Assembly: GCA_020025595.1 (NCBI GenBank)
Contig: JAHHRV010000009.1
Coordinates: forward strand, 1-64,000
From: Oscillospiraceae bacterium
GTDB taxonomy: Bacteria > Bacillota > Clostridia > Oscillospirales > Oscillospiraceae
Length of the DNA: 64,000 nt
Direction: 5' to 3'
Below are positions 1-8,241 of this stretch, one piece after another. Below the pieces are notes generated by a model. It saw only the letters and a list, made by a program, of their open reading frames with translations. It was not told the DNA's origin and did no database searches. Position numbers and translations under genes: made by a program. The first letter of the stretch is position 1; each line of letters starts with the position of its first letter.

Positions 1-1839
1 GTCACCATGGATTCCGGTACCGGCTGTGTCCACACCGCTCCCGGCTTTGGTGCAGACGACTATCAGACCTGTATGCGCTATGGCATGGATCTGGTCGTTC
101 CCGTGGATGACCGTGGCCGCCATACCGATTACGCCGGAAAGTACGCCGGCATGACCACCACCGAGTCCAACCCCATCATTCTGGAGGATATGAAGGAAAG
201 CGGCGCACTCTTCGCATCTGAAGAGATCATGCACTCCTACCCCCACTGCTGGCGTTGTAAGACTCCTATCATCTTCCGTGCTACTCCTCAGTGGTTCTGC
301 TCTGTTGACAGCTTCAAGGACGAAGCAGCCGCTGCCTGCAAGGGCCTGCGCTGGCTGCCTGCCTGGGGCGAAGACCGCATGATCAGCATGGTTCGTGAGC
401 GTGCCGACTGGTGTATCTCCCGTCAGCGCCGCTGGGGTCTGCCCATCCCCGTGTTCTACTGCAAGGAGTGCGGCAAGCCTGTGTGCACCGATGAGACCAT
501 CGAGCACATCTCCAAGCTCTTCGGTGAGCACGGCTCCAACATCTGGTTTGAGAAGGAAGCCGAGGATCTGATCCCCGAGGGTCTGGTTTGCCCCCACTGC
601 GGCAAGGCTCATGGCTTTGAAAAGGAAACCGACACTCTGGACGGCTGGTTCGACTCCGGTTCCACCCACTATGCTTCCCTGCGCCGCAACAATCCGGAGC
701 TGTGGCCCGCTGATGTTTACCTGGAAGGCGCTGACCAGTACCGTGGCTGGTTCCAGTCCTCTCTGCTGACCTCCGTCGGCGCACTGGGTCAGGGCGCTCC
801 CTTCAAGCAGGTTCTGACTCATGGCTGGGTCGTTGACGGTCAGGGCCGTGCAATGCACAAGTCTCTGGGCAACGGTGTTGCTCCTGCTGACCTGATCAAG
901 GACTTCGGTGCTGATATCATCCGTCTGTGGGCCGGTTCTGCCGACTACCACGCAGATGTCCGTTGCTCCAAGGAGATCATCAAGCAGCTGAGCCAGAGCT
1001 ACCTGAAGTTCCGTAACACCGCCCGTTACTGCCTGGGCAACCTGGATGGCTTTGATCCCAACAACCTGGTTCCCGTTGAGCAGATGGAAGAGCTGGATCG
1101 CTGGGCACTGACCAAGCTGGATGCTCTGGTTGCCACCTGCCTGAAGGCATATGACAATTACGAATTCCACATTGTTTCCCACGCAATCAACGACTTCTGT
1201 GTCGTAGAGCTGTCCAGCTTCTACCTGGATATCATCAAGGATCGTCTGTACTGCGAGGATCGCAACGGCCTGCGCCGCCGCTCCGCTCAGAGCGCACTGT
1301 TCCTGATCGTGGACGCTATGGCAAAGCTGTTTGCTCCCATCCTGGCATTCACCTGTGACGAGATCTGGCAGGCAATGCCTCACCGCGAGGGCGATGATGT
1401 CCGCAATATCGTCCTGAACCGTATGCCCGAGGGCTTTGCTGCATACGCACTGGACGAGGCTGCCATGGCTAAGTGGGATACCATCGTAAAGCTGCGTCAG
1501 GATGTCAACGGCGTTCTGGAGCTCGCCCGTGCCGAGAAGCGCATCGGTAAGGCACTGGAGGCACATGTATCCCTGCAGACCGAAAACGAGGCTCTGAAGG
1601 CCGCCTGCGCCGGTCTGAACCTGGCCGAGATCTTCATTGTCTCCTCCTGCGACTTTGAGTCCGTAGCCGAAGGCTGCACCACCGGTGTCGGCAGCAACTA
1701 CCCCGATCTGACCATCGGCGTATCTGATGCCCGCGGCACCAAGTGCCCCCGTTGCTGGATGCACTCTGAGGAAGCTGACGAGAACGGTCTGTGCAAGCGC
1801 TGCGCAGGTGTCGTTTCCCGTCTGGAAATCGAGCTGTAA
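1..1839 (+). CDS. ileS: Isoleucyl-tRNA synthetase, C-terminal part (5' end outside window)
   Basis: Class I aminoacyl-tRNA synthetase that charges tRNA-Ile. The reading frame is open from base 1, so the start lies upstream of the window and about 612 codons are seen of the roughly 930-1050 usual for the family. The visible part holds part of the CP1 editing domain, the catalytic half with a KMSKS-type loop (AMHKSLGN, near residue 285 of the fragment), the anticodon-binding helical domain and a C-terminal zinc-binding segment (CPRCW and CKRC). Codon use is strongly biased, as expected of a highly expressed gene. It ends in a rho-independent terminator just before two tRNA genes. Confidence 0.97.
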   Translation, partial: VTMDSGTGCVHTAPGFGADDYQTCMRYGMDLVVPVDDRGRHTDYAGKYAGMTTTESNPIILEDMKESGALFASEEIMHSYPHCWRCKTPIIFRATPQWFCSVDSFKDEAAAACKGLRWLPAWGEDRMISMVRERADWCISRQRRWGLPIPVFYCKECGKPVCTDETIEHISKLFGEHGSNIWFEKEAEDLIPEGLVCPHCGKAHGFEKETDTLDGWFDSGSTHYASLRRNNPELWPADVYLEGADQYRGWFQSSLLTSVGALGQGAPFKQVLTHGWVVDGQGRAMHKSLGNGVAPADLIKDFGADIIRLWAGSADYHADVRCSKEIIKQLSQSYLKFRNTARYCLGNLDGFDPNNLVPVEQMEELDRWALTKLDALVATCLKAYDNYEFHIVSHAINDFCVVELSSFYLDIIKDRLYCEDRNGLRRRSAQSALFLIVDAMAKLFAPILAFTCDEIWQAMPHREGDDVRNIVLNRMPEGFAAYALDEAAMAKWDTIVKLRQDVNGVLELARAEKRIGKALEAHVSLQTENEALKAACAGLNLAEIFIVSSCDFESVAEGCTTGVGSNYPDLTIGVSDARGTKCPRCWMHSEEADENGLCKRCAGVVSRLEIEL

Positions 1840-1847
1840 AATACCTG

Positions 1848-1884
1848 TTTTTTGCCCCCTGTTTCAGGGGGCAAAAATTTTTTC
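1848..1884 (+). terminator. Rho-independent terminator of ileS
   Basis: A stem of TGCCCCCT and AGGGGGCA with a GTTTC-type loop is followed by a run of T, nine bases after the ileS stop codon. Confidence 0.9.
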
Positions 1885-1904
1885 GAAAAAAGTAAAAATA
1901 GTGC

Positions 1905-1932
1905 TTGACATTTCCTGCAATCATGTTATAAT
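1905..1932 (+). promoter_or_regulatory. Promoter of the tRNA-Thr/tRNA-Tyr unit
   Basis: TTGACA at 1905-1910 and TATAAT at 1927-1932 with a 16 bp spacer, ending about 20 bp before the first tRNA. Both hexamers are perfect sigma-A consensus. Confidence 0.88.
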
Positions 1933-1952
1933 AAGCGTGTTCTGTTTGAGCC

Positions 1953-2028
1953 GCCGGTATAGCTCAGTTGGTAGAGCAGCTGATTTGTAATCAGCAGGTC
2001 GGGGGTTCGAGTCCGTCTACCGGCTCCA
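1953..2028 (+). tRNA. tRNA-Thr (anticodon TGT)
   Basis: A 76 nt cloverleaf: acceptor stem GCCGGTA with TACCGGC, anticodon loop TTTGTAA giving TGT at 1986-1988, T loop GTTCGAGTC, and an encoded CCA end at 2026-2028. Confidence 0.96.
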
Positions 2029-2050
2029 GCGAACTCAACGAACTGAATAT

Positions 2051-2135
2051 GGGGGAGTTCCCGAGTGGCCAAAGGGGACAGACTGTAAATCTGCTGCGTA
2101 TCGCTTCGATGGTTCGAATCCGTCCTCCCCCACCA
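2051..2135 (+). tRNA. tRNA-Tyr (anticodon GTA)
   Basis: An 85 nt class II tRNA with a long variable arm. Acceptor stem GGGGGAG (2051-2057) pairs with CTCCCCC (2125-2131), the discriminator is A and CCA is encoded. The anticodon GTA is at 2085-2087. It is probably co-transcribed with tRNA-Thr. Confidence 0.95.
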
Positions 2136-2136
2136 C

Positions 2137-2168
2137 AAAATCCGCTATCATTCGATAGCGGATTTTTT
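2137..2168 (+). terminator. Terminator of the tRNA unit
   Basis: ATCCGCTATC and GATAGCGGAT arms with an ATTC loop are followed by six T, directly after the CCA end of tRNA-Tyr. Confidence 0.9.
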
Positions 2169-2388
2169 GTACTTTCCAGTCGGAATCAATAGCCGGCTCT
2201 TGGCAGCAATCCAGCGGATCGCTGCAACCGGCGCGGTTTTTCATCACACAAATGAATCTCCCCTGCTATAACAGCTCAGAGCTTCTACTCTGAGCTGTTT
2301 TTTGCTTCAAACAGAAATTGCCAATGCCGCAGCTTTTCCAAACAGGCTTTCCCCGCTTATGGGCGTTTCAGACCTCTATTGAATCAGC
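2169..2388. other. Intergenic stretch with one extra hairpin
   Basis: I find no convincing gene here. The one structured element is a hairpin at 2272-2303 with CAGCTCAGAG and CTCTGAGCTG arms followed by TTTTTT, which would stop plus-strand transcripts. No gene lies between it and the tRNA terminator, so it is either a back-up terminator or the remnant of a lost gene. Confidence 0.5.
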
Positions 2389-2420
2389 GAAAAAGCACCC
2401 AGGGGAAACCCCTGGGTGCT
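2389..2420 (-). terminator. Terminator of the small membrane protein gene
   Basis: AGCACCCAGGGG and CCCCTGGGTGCT arms with a 3 nt loop. Read on the minus strand the hairpin is followed by a T run. Confidence 0.85.
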
Positions 2421-2431
2421 GCTTTGCCCTT

Positions 2432-2776
2432 TTATATTTCTGTATTAGACTGCTTATTCCTAAAATGATATATGCCGGCCCCGATCACATTTCCGATCAA
2501 AGCAACGACGCCGTAGGCAGGACTATACACCCATGCACTCTCATTAAAGTAAATCCAAATGGTCGGAATGAAAACCAATGCGACCAATATGGGATATGCA
2601 ATATTGAACGCATTCAAGGCACCATATACCACAGAAATAATCAGGCAGCATAAAGGAACTACTAACAAAAGCATGCCCATTGCACTGCCTGTGTCTGTAA
2701 TCACAGCCGGCATTAAATAGAAGCACGCAATATTGATCAATGTGAATACCGCCAGGGACAACATTTTCTTTTTCAT
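2432..2776 (-). CDS. Small four-helix membrane protein, unknown function
   Basis: I do not recognise this 114-residue protein. It has four likely membrane segments, at roughly residues 5-25, 33-53, 59-77 and 85-106, with a short charged tail at each end (MKKK at the start, HFRNKQ near the end). No catalytic motif is visible. It is very likely a real gene: it has its own promoter (TTGAAA, 17 bp, TATTCT), a ribosome binding site (AAAGGAGCG, 8 nt before the ATG) and a terminator 12 bases past the stop. It is monocistronic, so the neighbours give no clue. Confidence 0.72.
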   Translation of the reverse strand: MKKKMLSLAVFTLINIACFYLMPAVITDTGSAMGMLLLVVPLCCLIISVVYGALNAFNIAYPILVALVFIPTIWIYFNESAWVYSPAYGVVALIGNVIGAGIYHFRNKQSNTEI

Positions 2777-2826
2777 ACAAAACGCTCCTTTCTGTATCTT
2801 TACGATACACGATTCCTTCTACGAAC

Positions 2827-2855
2827 AGAATAACACAGGTTCATGGATTTTTCAA
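2827..2855 (-). promoter_or_regulatory. Promoter of the small membrane protein gene
   Basis: On the minus strand TTGAAA (complement of 2850-2855), a 17 bp spacer, then TATTCT (complement of 2827-2832). Confidence 0.65.
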
Positions 2856-3288
2856 TGATGTCGGCTCCATTCGTTAACATGGCGAAATATTATGAGGATT
2901 CTGGAATGTCCAAAATTCAACTGCCATATACCCGCAAATACATTCTCTTTCCCTATTTTGAAATAAAACCTGTCTGCCCACTGGAGCACCCCAAAAGCAA
3001 CAACCGAACAGCAACCATATGCTCCGCCGTGGTTTGTCATATCCGCATCACTCCGCCCTTTTATCGCTTATATACCACTATCGCTCCTGAGCGCCCCTGA
3101 AAGCGTTATCCGTTGACAATCTGCACCTTTCGTGCACTTTCATTCCTTGTGCAGTCATCGTGCTCACGCCGTTCTGAAGTCCCAGAGCAGCTGTGGTTTT
3201 TACGCTCTTCCGCCCCCGGATTTCTGCCAGCCCATATTTCGTGATATCAAAATATGCAATTCTGGGAAAATATATTCAAATACAAAGA
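2856..3288. other. Intergenic stretch with no supported gene
   Basis: About 430 bases between the small membrane protein gene and the terminator of the UroD-family gene. A 62-codon minus-strand frame (2852-3040) has only a weak GGAG upstream and no recognisable protein character. It also overlaps the promoter of the membrane protein gene. I see no RNA gene or repeat. Confidence 0.4.
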
Positions 3289-3319
3289 ACCGCTGCAGAA
3301 CACGAAATTCTGCAGCGGT
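3289..3319 (-). terminator. Terminator of the LIV/Dha cluster
   Basis: ACCGCTGCAGAA and TTCTGCAGCGGT arms, 12 bp. On the minus strand it is followed by a T-rich stretch. It lies about 50 bases beyond the stop of the last gene of the cluster. Confidence 0.75.
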
Positions 3320-3368
3320 CTTCATTTATAGGATTGGAATTATATTGCCCGTTGATTTGACAGAAAGC

Positions 3369-4397
3369 TTACTTCTTGAGCAGTCTTTCAGAAATTTCTG
3401 CAGCCTTCTCGTATACCCAATGCAGGTGCTCATCAGGAGTATCCAGGTGGATGGTGCAGTCAGCGCCGATGATGACGCCGGTGGTGCCAGCCTCGTCAAC
3501 GATCTTCTCGACGACATCCTGGATTTCTTCCTTGGTGCCGGTGCACAGCAGGTCGGTGTTGTTGTTGCCGAAGCCGCCGATGACGCACTTGTTGTGGAAG
3601 AACTTCTTGCCCTCTGCCACGGAAACATGCTCAGCATGGACAGCCCAGTTGATGACGCTGAAGTCATAGTCGGTGAAGATGGACAGATCATTTCTGTTGC
3701 CTCTCCAGCCGCAGATGTGCAGCAGGTTGTCCTTTGCGTAGGAGTTTGCCTTTGCAATGATTCTCTTCTCACCTGCGGTGACATACTTGTTGTAGATGTC
3801 AGCAGTAATGCCGCGGTTGAAGCAGGAAACGCTGAAGTAAATGCCGTCTGCGATACCGGAACCAACGATCTTGTCGATCATATCCTCGGTGTAATCAGCG
3901 ATCATGTCCAGAGCGACCTGAGTAGCTTCGGGATCTTCCTTCAGCAGAGTAACGATAGGAGCATCTTCCTGACCTTCGAACATCTCAGGATGGGTCTGGT
4001 TCATTCTGTGGTTGATCTGGAAAGTGGGAGAGAAAACATTGTAGAACATAAACACATCGTTGCCGTAAATCTCTCTGTAATTCTTGGCAAACTCGATGGA
4101 CTTCTCGAAGTACAGATCCATGTCTGCGGTGGGCTTCAGATTTCTCAGATCAGAAGCACAATGCATGTCTTCATAGTTGAAGGGCATGAAGAACAGGCCG
4201 TCGGTCATAACCTTGACGAAGTCAGGATCAAACTCTTCCTTGAACTTTCTTGCGCCTTCCAGGTTCTCAACCATATATTCGGGATTGTGCAGGCCATCAA
4301 CCAGCTCATCCTCCAGGAAATGATGCCAGAAGCCAACCAGCAGCTTGTCGGTGGGCTCATTGTGGAATGTCTTCAAAACCAATTCTTTTCTGTTCAT
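3369..4397 (-). CDS. UroD-family protein, methyltransferase-type
   Basis: A 342-residue protein of the uroporphyrinogen decarboxylase / methyltransferase superfamily (a TIM barrel). Residues H227 and C229 (in LLHICGW) with C314 (in IIGADCTI) match the H-x-C...C zinc motif of the MtaA/CmuA corrinoid-dependent methyltransferase branch. That argues for methyl transfer or a related reaction and against haem synthesis. The start at 4397 is chosen over an upstream ATG because AAGGAG lies 8 nt before it. It is the last gene of the cluster, 87 bp after the SDR gene. An inverted repeat and a TATAAA-like box in that gap suggest some separate control. No haem genes are nearby. The exact substrate is unknown. 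Confidence 0.8.
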   Translation of the reverse strand: MNRKELVLKTFHNEPTDKLLVGFWHHFLEDELVDGLHNPEYMVENLEGARKFKEEFDPDFVKVMTDGLFFMPFNYEDMHCASDLRNLKPTADMDLYFEKSIEFAKNYREIYGNDVFMFYNVFSPTFQINHRMNQTHPEMFEGQEDAPIVTLLKEDPEATQVALDMIADYTEDMIDKIVGSGIADGIYFSVSCFNRGITADIYNKYVTAGEKRIIAKANSYAKDNLLHICGWRGNRNDLSIFTDYDFSVINWAVHAEHVSVAEGKKFFHNKCVIGGFGNNNTDLLCTGTKEEIQDVVEKIVDEAGTTGVIIGADCTIHLDTPDEHLHWVYEKAAEISERLLKK

Positions 4398-4433
4398 AAC
4401 AAATTCTCCTTGTTTATAATAGACAATTTTAAT

Positions 4434-4459
4434 AATGTGCACGATTTACGGTGCACATT
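4434..4459. promoter_or_regulatory. Inverted repeat between the SDR and UroD-family genes
   Basis: AATGTGCAC and GTGCACATT arms (9 bp, perfect) with an 8 nt spacer. No long T run follows on the minus strand, so an operator is as likely as an attenuator. TATTATAAAC lies just downstream on the minus strand and could be a -10 box for the UroD-family gene. Confidence 0.5.
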
Positions 4460-4484
4460 TTGAACACAAATTCAGCAGCTGACA

Positions 4485-5291
4485 TCACAAATGATGCTCA
4501 GCTTCCCTCTTTGCTCTCTGTTCATAGGAATAAGAGGGATTCAGCACAACGCTCCGACCACCGGAAACTTCCAGGGATGTGGCCGTAATAAAGCTCGCCC
4601 GCTGACTGCTCAGGAATACCACTGCTGCGGCAATCTCCTTGGGATCTGCAGCCCGATGCAGCAGGGTTCCTTCTGCATTAATGCGCAGCTCTTCGTCGGA
4701 AATCGTCCTTTTCACCGCAGGGGTCAGGGTGAATCCGGGCAGTACCGCATTGACCCGCACACCGTAGGCTGCATACTCGCCGCCAAAGGTCGTGGCCATG
4801 TGGGCAACCGCTGCTTTCAGCGGAGCATACAGGGTGGCTCTGCCGGCAGTGCCGCAGCGTGCAGCCAGAGAACTGATGTTTACGATGCTGCCGCCATGAT
4901 CTTTCATATAGCGGAATGCCGCCTGGCACCCGTACACTGCAGACTTGAAGCAAACACCCACAGTCCGTTCCACCTGCTCAGCTGTGTACTCTTCCCCGGA
5001 CTTCGCCACGGAAGCGCCCACATTGTTCACCCAGCAGTCAATTCTGCCAAAGTGGTCAAAAACCTGCTGTGCAAAGCGATAAACCGACCGATCATCGGTC
5101 GCATCTGTCGGGATACCGATCACCTCTCCGTATGCGGAAAGCTGTGATACAGCCTCCTGCAGCTGCTTTTCATCCCGGGCGCAAACAGCAACTTTCGCGC
5201 CCTCTTCCAGGAAAGTCTGGGCAACAGCAAAACCGATTCCCTTACTGCCGCCGGTAACAACTGCAACTCTTCCTTTCAGTCCAAGTTCCAT
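4485..5291 (-). CDS. SDR family oxidoreductase
   Basis: A 268-residue classical short-chain dehydrogenase that would oxidise or reduce an alcohol/ketone pair with NAD(P). Visible motifs are TGGSKGIG (residues 13-20, nucleotide binding), NNVG (89-92, in place of NNAG), the catalytic Ser near 140-141, and Tyr155 and Lys159 in YAPLK. It has no membrane segment. It follows the ribokinase-like gene by 19 bp in the same cluster. In that setting a sugar or polyol dehydrogenase step is plausible, but the substrate cannot be read from sequence. Confidence 0.88.
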   Translation of the reverse strand: MELGLKGRVAVVTGGSKGIGFAVAQTFLEEGAKVAVCARDEKQLQEAVSQLSAYGEVIGIPTDATDDRSVYRFAQQVFDHFGRIDCWVNNVGASVAKSGEEYTAEQVERTVGVCFKSAVYGCQAAFRYMKDHGGSIVNISSLAARCGTAGRATLYAPLKAAVAHMATTFGGEYAAYGVRVNAVLPGFTLTPAVKRTISDEELRINAEGTLLHRAADPKEIAAAVVFLSSQRASFITATSLEVSGGRSVVLNPSYSYEQRAKREAEHHL

Positions 5292-5310
5292 TGTGACGCT
5301 TCCTTTCTGT

Positions 5311-6240
5311 TTACAGAGGGTTATCTGCCAGAAGCTTTTCTACCTCATCCCGGGTAGGCATTGCCTTGGAAGTTCCAAGCCGTGTCACAGAGATGCCTGC
5401 CACGGCGCTGGCAAAGCGTGCGGCCTGCCAGATATCCATGCCCTCTGCCAAACCAGCTACCAGACCGCCGTTAAAGGCATCACCGGCACCGGTTGTGTCA
5501 ATTGCATTCACCTTGAACGGAGGCAGGATCCGCTGCTGTCCACCGGAGGAGATAAAGACGCCTCGACCACCCAGGGTGATCACCACATCCTCAATTCCCT
5601 TCTGGTGAAGCATATTTGCTGCCTTCACAGCAGCCTCTTCCGAGTCCACACAGATGCCTGTCAGACTCTCAGCCTCCGTCTCATTGGGGGTAACCATATC
5701 TGCCATGCTCAGCAGATGATCCGAAACTTTCTGATAAGGTGCAGGGTTCAGAACGATCTTGACTCCCGCCTCGTGTGCAATTTCCATTGCCCGCTCCAGT
5801 GCGTCGATATTTACTTCAAACTGCACAAGCAGGTATGCACTCTCACGGATCAGCGGTGCGCAGCGCTCCACTTCTCCCAGTGTGATTTCTCCGCAGGCAC
5901 CGGGCACTACCACGATTTCATTCTGGCTGGAGTTTTCATCCACCATAATCAGTGCAATGCCGGTACCGGTGGTTTCGGAATAAATCATGTGAGATGCGTC
6001 CATGGAAAGATCGTTCATCATATCCAGAGCGATCTGACCGAAAGGATCGTGAGCGATTTTGCTCACCATCACCACATCCGCACCTGTCTTTTTCGCTGCA
6101 ACGGCCTGATTAAAGCCCTTGCCGCCGGCGCCCATATTGAAAACAGAGCCCTTGACGGTCTCTCCCGGCAAAGGAAGGTGCGGAGTGCGACCCATCAGGT
6201 CTGCAACATAGCTTCCAAAAACGGTTATCTTCTGTTTCAT
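5311..6240 (-). CDS. Ribokinase-like PfkB family sugar kinase
   Basis: A 309-residue PfkB kinase, cytoplasmic, expected to phosphorylate a sugar or nucleoside hydroxyl with ATP. Both family signatures are present: GAGGKGFNQA (residues 37-46) and DTTGAGDAFNGG (near residue 250, holding the catalytic Asp and the anion hole). The start at 6240 is preferred because GAGAGG lies 9 nt upstream, and a longer frame would run into the preceding gene. It is closest in style to ribokinase, but specificity within PfkB is hard to assign. It sits between the SDR gene and the desulfidase-like gene. Confidence 0.85.
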   Translation of the reverse strand: MKQKITVFGSYVADLMGRTPHLPLPGETVKGSVFNMGAGGKGFNQAVAAKKTGADVVMVSKIAHDPFGQIALDMMNDLSMDASHMIYSETTGTGIALIMVDENSSQNEIVVVPGACGEITLGEVERCAPLIRESAYLLVQFEVNIDALERAMEIAHEAGVKIVLNPAPYQKVSDHLLSMADMVTPNETEAESLTGICVDSEEAAVKAANMLHQKGIEDVVITLGGRGVFISSGGQQRILPPFKVNAIDTTGAGDAFNGGLVAGLAEGMDIWQAARFASAVAGISVTRLGTSKAMPTRDEVEKLLADNPL

Positions 6241-6277
6241 AAACATCTGCCTCTCTTTTCTGATAAAGAATACCGGA

Positions 6278-7561
6278 TCACTTGCCAACCATGATATTCA
6301 GAATCTCTGTATTGGTAGACTTCATGCCTTCACGACCCATACGAGTAACGCTCTCAATGGTGCGCTCTACATTTTCCTTGACCAGGCCTTCTCCATCAGC
6401 GAAGGTGTCGCCTTCCTTGCTCATATTCCAGCTCAGGATTGCAGCCTCTACAGAAGCAGCGATCTTCGCTGCACAAGAGGGCTTTGCTCCGTCGCAGACG
6501 ATACCGCCTACAGAGCCCAGCGTGTTTGTAATGATTCGGCAGATCTCATCGTAACCGGCACCATGCAAATATGCAATGCCGGTGCCTGCAGCAGTTCCGG
6601 CACAGACCGCGCCGCAGAAAGCGGACAGTGCACCGATATAGCGCTTCTGATGCAGGGCAATCAGATTGCCCACAGTCAGTGCGCGCAGCAGCTGCTCGTG
6701 GCTGGCACCCATTTCCTTGGCATACTCGATGATCGGCAGAGAAACCGTCATGCCCTGGTTGCCACTGCCGGAGTTGATCACAACAGGCATTGCGCAGCCG
6801 CTCATACGGGCATCAGAACCAGCCGCAGCCATAGCCTTGGCACGGATGCGAACATCGTCCTTGCCACAATACTTCAGAAGATTCTTGCCGACATTTGCAC
6901 CATAGTTGTTGGTCAGACCTTCCTTTGCGATTGCAGAGTTAAACTCGATCTGGCGGTTCAGAGTCTCTTCGACATCTGCAAGATCCACCTCATTTGCAAA
7001 GGTCAGGATGTCCTTCACATTCAGCAGATTCTTATCCAGTTTTTCCTTGCCGGAGTAGGATGCAGTCTGCTCCTCATCCCGCACAAACTGAACCTGACCG
7101 TCCTTAACGATTTTGGTAATGTTGGTGTGGGAAGTTTTGATTTCGACCTCAGCGGTATGGCCGCCGCCTTCCACATCCACCAGGATGTAGAGGTTCTCGG
7201 GATTGTCTGCCAGATCAAAGTGGCAAACATCCTGGCTGACCAGTTCCTTGGTCTTTTCAATGTGCTCCTGTGTAATGGTCTGCAGTACTTCCAGTTCCCG
7301 ATTCACATCACCGCCGACGATACCCAGCATTGCTGCAACTTCAATGCCCTTCAGTCCGCCGGAATTGGGTACGGTAACGCCCTTAACATTTTTAATAATG
7401 CTGCCGCTGCAACGCAGTTCCACTTTTTCAGGCATACAACCCAGCACTTCACGGGCTTTGGCCGCTGCATAGGCGATGGCAATCGGCTCGGTACAGCCCA
7501 ACGCCGGAACCAACTCCTCCTTCAGCAGCCCCACATAGGTGTCATAAATCTCTTTGTTCAT
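6278..7561 (-). CDS. L-cysteine desulfidase / L-serine dehydratase-like Fe-S enzyme (CyuA/YhaM family)
   Basis: A 427-residue member of the UPF0597 family (CdsB, YhaM/CyuA). Characterised members break L-cysteine into pyruvate, ammonia and sulfide using a [4Fe-4S] cluster. The fold is related to the alpha subunit of iron-sulfur L-serine dehydratase. Conserved Cys are in LGCTEP (C23), SGCAMP, FCGAVCAG and CDGAKPSC, and glycine-rich loops such as GSGNQGM are present. The length is normal. It lies 45 bp after dhaL and 37 bp before the ribokinase-like gene. An amino acid lyase beside an amino-acid-type ABC importer suggests the imported compound yields an amino acid, perhaps cysteine, serine or a relative. 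Confidence 0.85.
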   Translation of the reverse strand: MNKEIYDTYVGLLKEELVPALGCTEPIAIAYAAAKAREVLGCMPEKVELRCSGSIIKNVKGVTVPNSGGLKGIEVAAMLGIVGGDVNRELEVLQTITQEHIEKTKELVSQDVCHFDLADNPENLYILVDVEGGGHTAEVEIKTSHTNITKIVKDGQVQFVRDEEQTASYSGKEKLDKNLLNVKDILTFANEVDLADVEETLNRQIEFNSAIAKEGLTNNYGANVGKNLLKYCGKDDVRIRAKAMAAAGSDARMSGCAMPVVINSGSGNQGMTVSLPIIEYAKEMGASHEQLLRALTVGNLIALHQKRYIGALSAFCGAVCAGTAAGTGIAYLHGAGYDEICRIITNTLGSVGGIVCDGAKPSCAAKIAASVEAAILSWNMSKEGDTFADGEGLVKENVERTIESVTRMGREGMKSTNTEILNIMVGK

Positions 7562-7606
7562 AACTTCTCCTCATATAACCGCGGCTGTCCTGCACCTCTG
7601 TCTTTA

Positions 7607-8227
7607 TCAGCGCTGACAGTAATTCGAAATACCTTCAAACAGCAGTTTTCCAACAACGGAGCCGCCATCGATCATACCGATGCTCTTGTCTCCGTAATAA
7701 GCAGCACGGCCATGGACGGAACGCATCTGCTTCGTGCTTTCAGAGCCTTCTGCAGCAGCCTTGGCAGCAGCTGCAAATGCGGTCTTTGCATCTTCGTTTG
7801 CGTGAGCCTTCAGAGCCTCCACTGCAGGATACAGTGCATCCAGAATGGTCTTTTCACCGGGCTTGGACTTTGCCTTGTCCATAATCATCTGAATACCGGC
7901 TTCCATAGCCTCTGCCAGTTCTTCCAGAGTGCACTCTGTCTTTTTCTTCAGAGTCTTCGCCATGCCCATCATGCCGAAAGCGGTGATGGTACCCAAAGAA
8001 GAGGGTGCGGATTCGTTAAATACGGAGCTGCACTTCATGAGGACCTTGCCCAGGTCGGTTTCCTCAGCGGTCTGCAGATACTCCTTGACTGCCTGATACC
8101 CGCTGCTCATGGAGATACCCAGATCGCCGTCACCGTTGCGGGAATCGAGTTCTACCAAATAATCTCTGTTCTCAGTCATGATCTGGCTGATGTAGCCAAA
8201 AACTTCCTTCAAATTCTGAACATTCAT
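7607..8227 (-). CDS. dhaL: Dihydroxyacetone kinase subunit DhaL-like
   Basis: A 206-residue DAK2-domain protein. It is the nucleotide-binding subunit that holds ADP/ATP through magnesium. The metal-binding Asp cluster is clear: D28 in LDSRNGDGDLG with D33 and D35. It lies 14 bp after dhaK, the standard pairing. No DhaM (PTS phosphoryl donor) gene is seen in the window, so whether it uses ATP directly or the PTS is open. Confidence 0.88.
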   Translation of the reverse strand: MNVQNLKEVFGYISQIMTENRDYLVELDSRNGDGDLGISMSSGYQAVKEYLQTAEETDLGKVLMKCSSVFNESAPSSLGTITAFGMMGMAKTLKKKTECTLEELAEAMEAGIQMIMDKAKSKPGEKTILDALYPAVEALKAHANEDAKTAFAAAAKAAAEGSESTKQMRSVHGRAAYYGDKSIGMIDGGSVVGKLLFEGISNYCQR

Positions 8228-8241
8228 CGAACGGATCCTCC

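Noticed and set aside
2852..3040. A possible 62-residue minus-strand protein
   Set aside because: Weak ribosome binding site, no recognisable character, and it overlaps the promoter of the downstream small membrane protein gene.
3369..4397. Assignment of the UroD-family gene as hemE
   Set aside because: The H-x-C...C motif, the catabolic neighbours and the absence of haem genes argue against it.
3132..4463. A 443-codon plus-strand open frame
   Set aside because: Antisense to the UroD-family gene, with no ribosome binding site and no protein motif.
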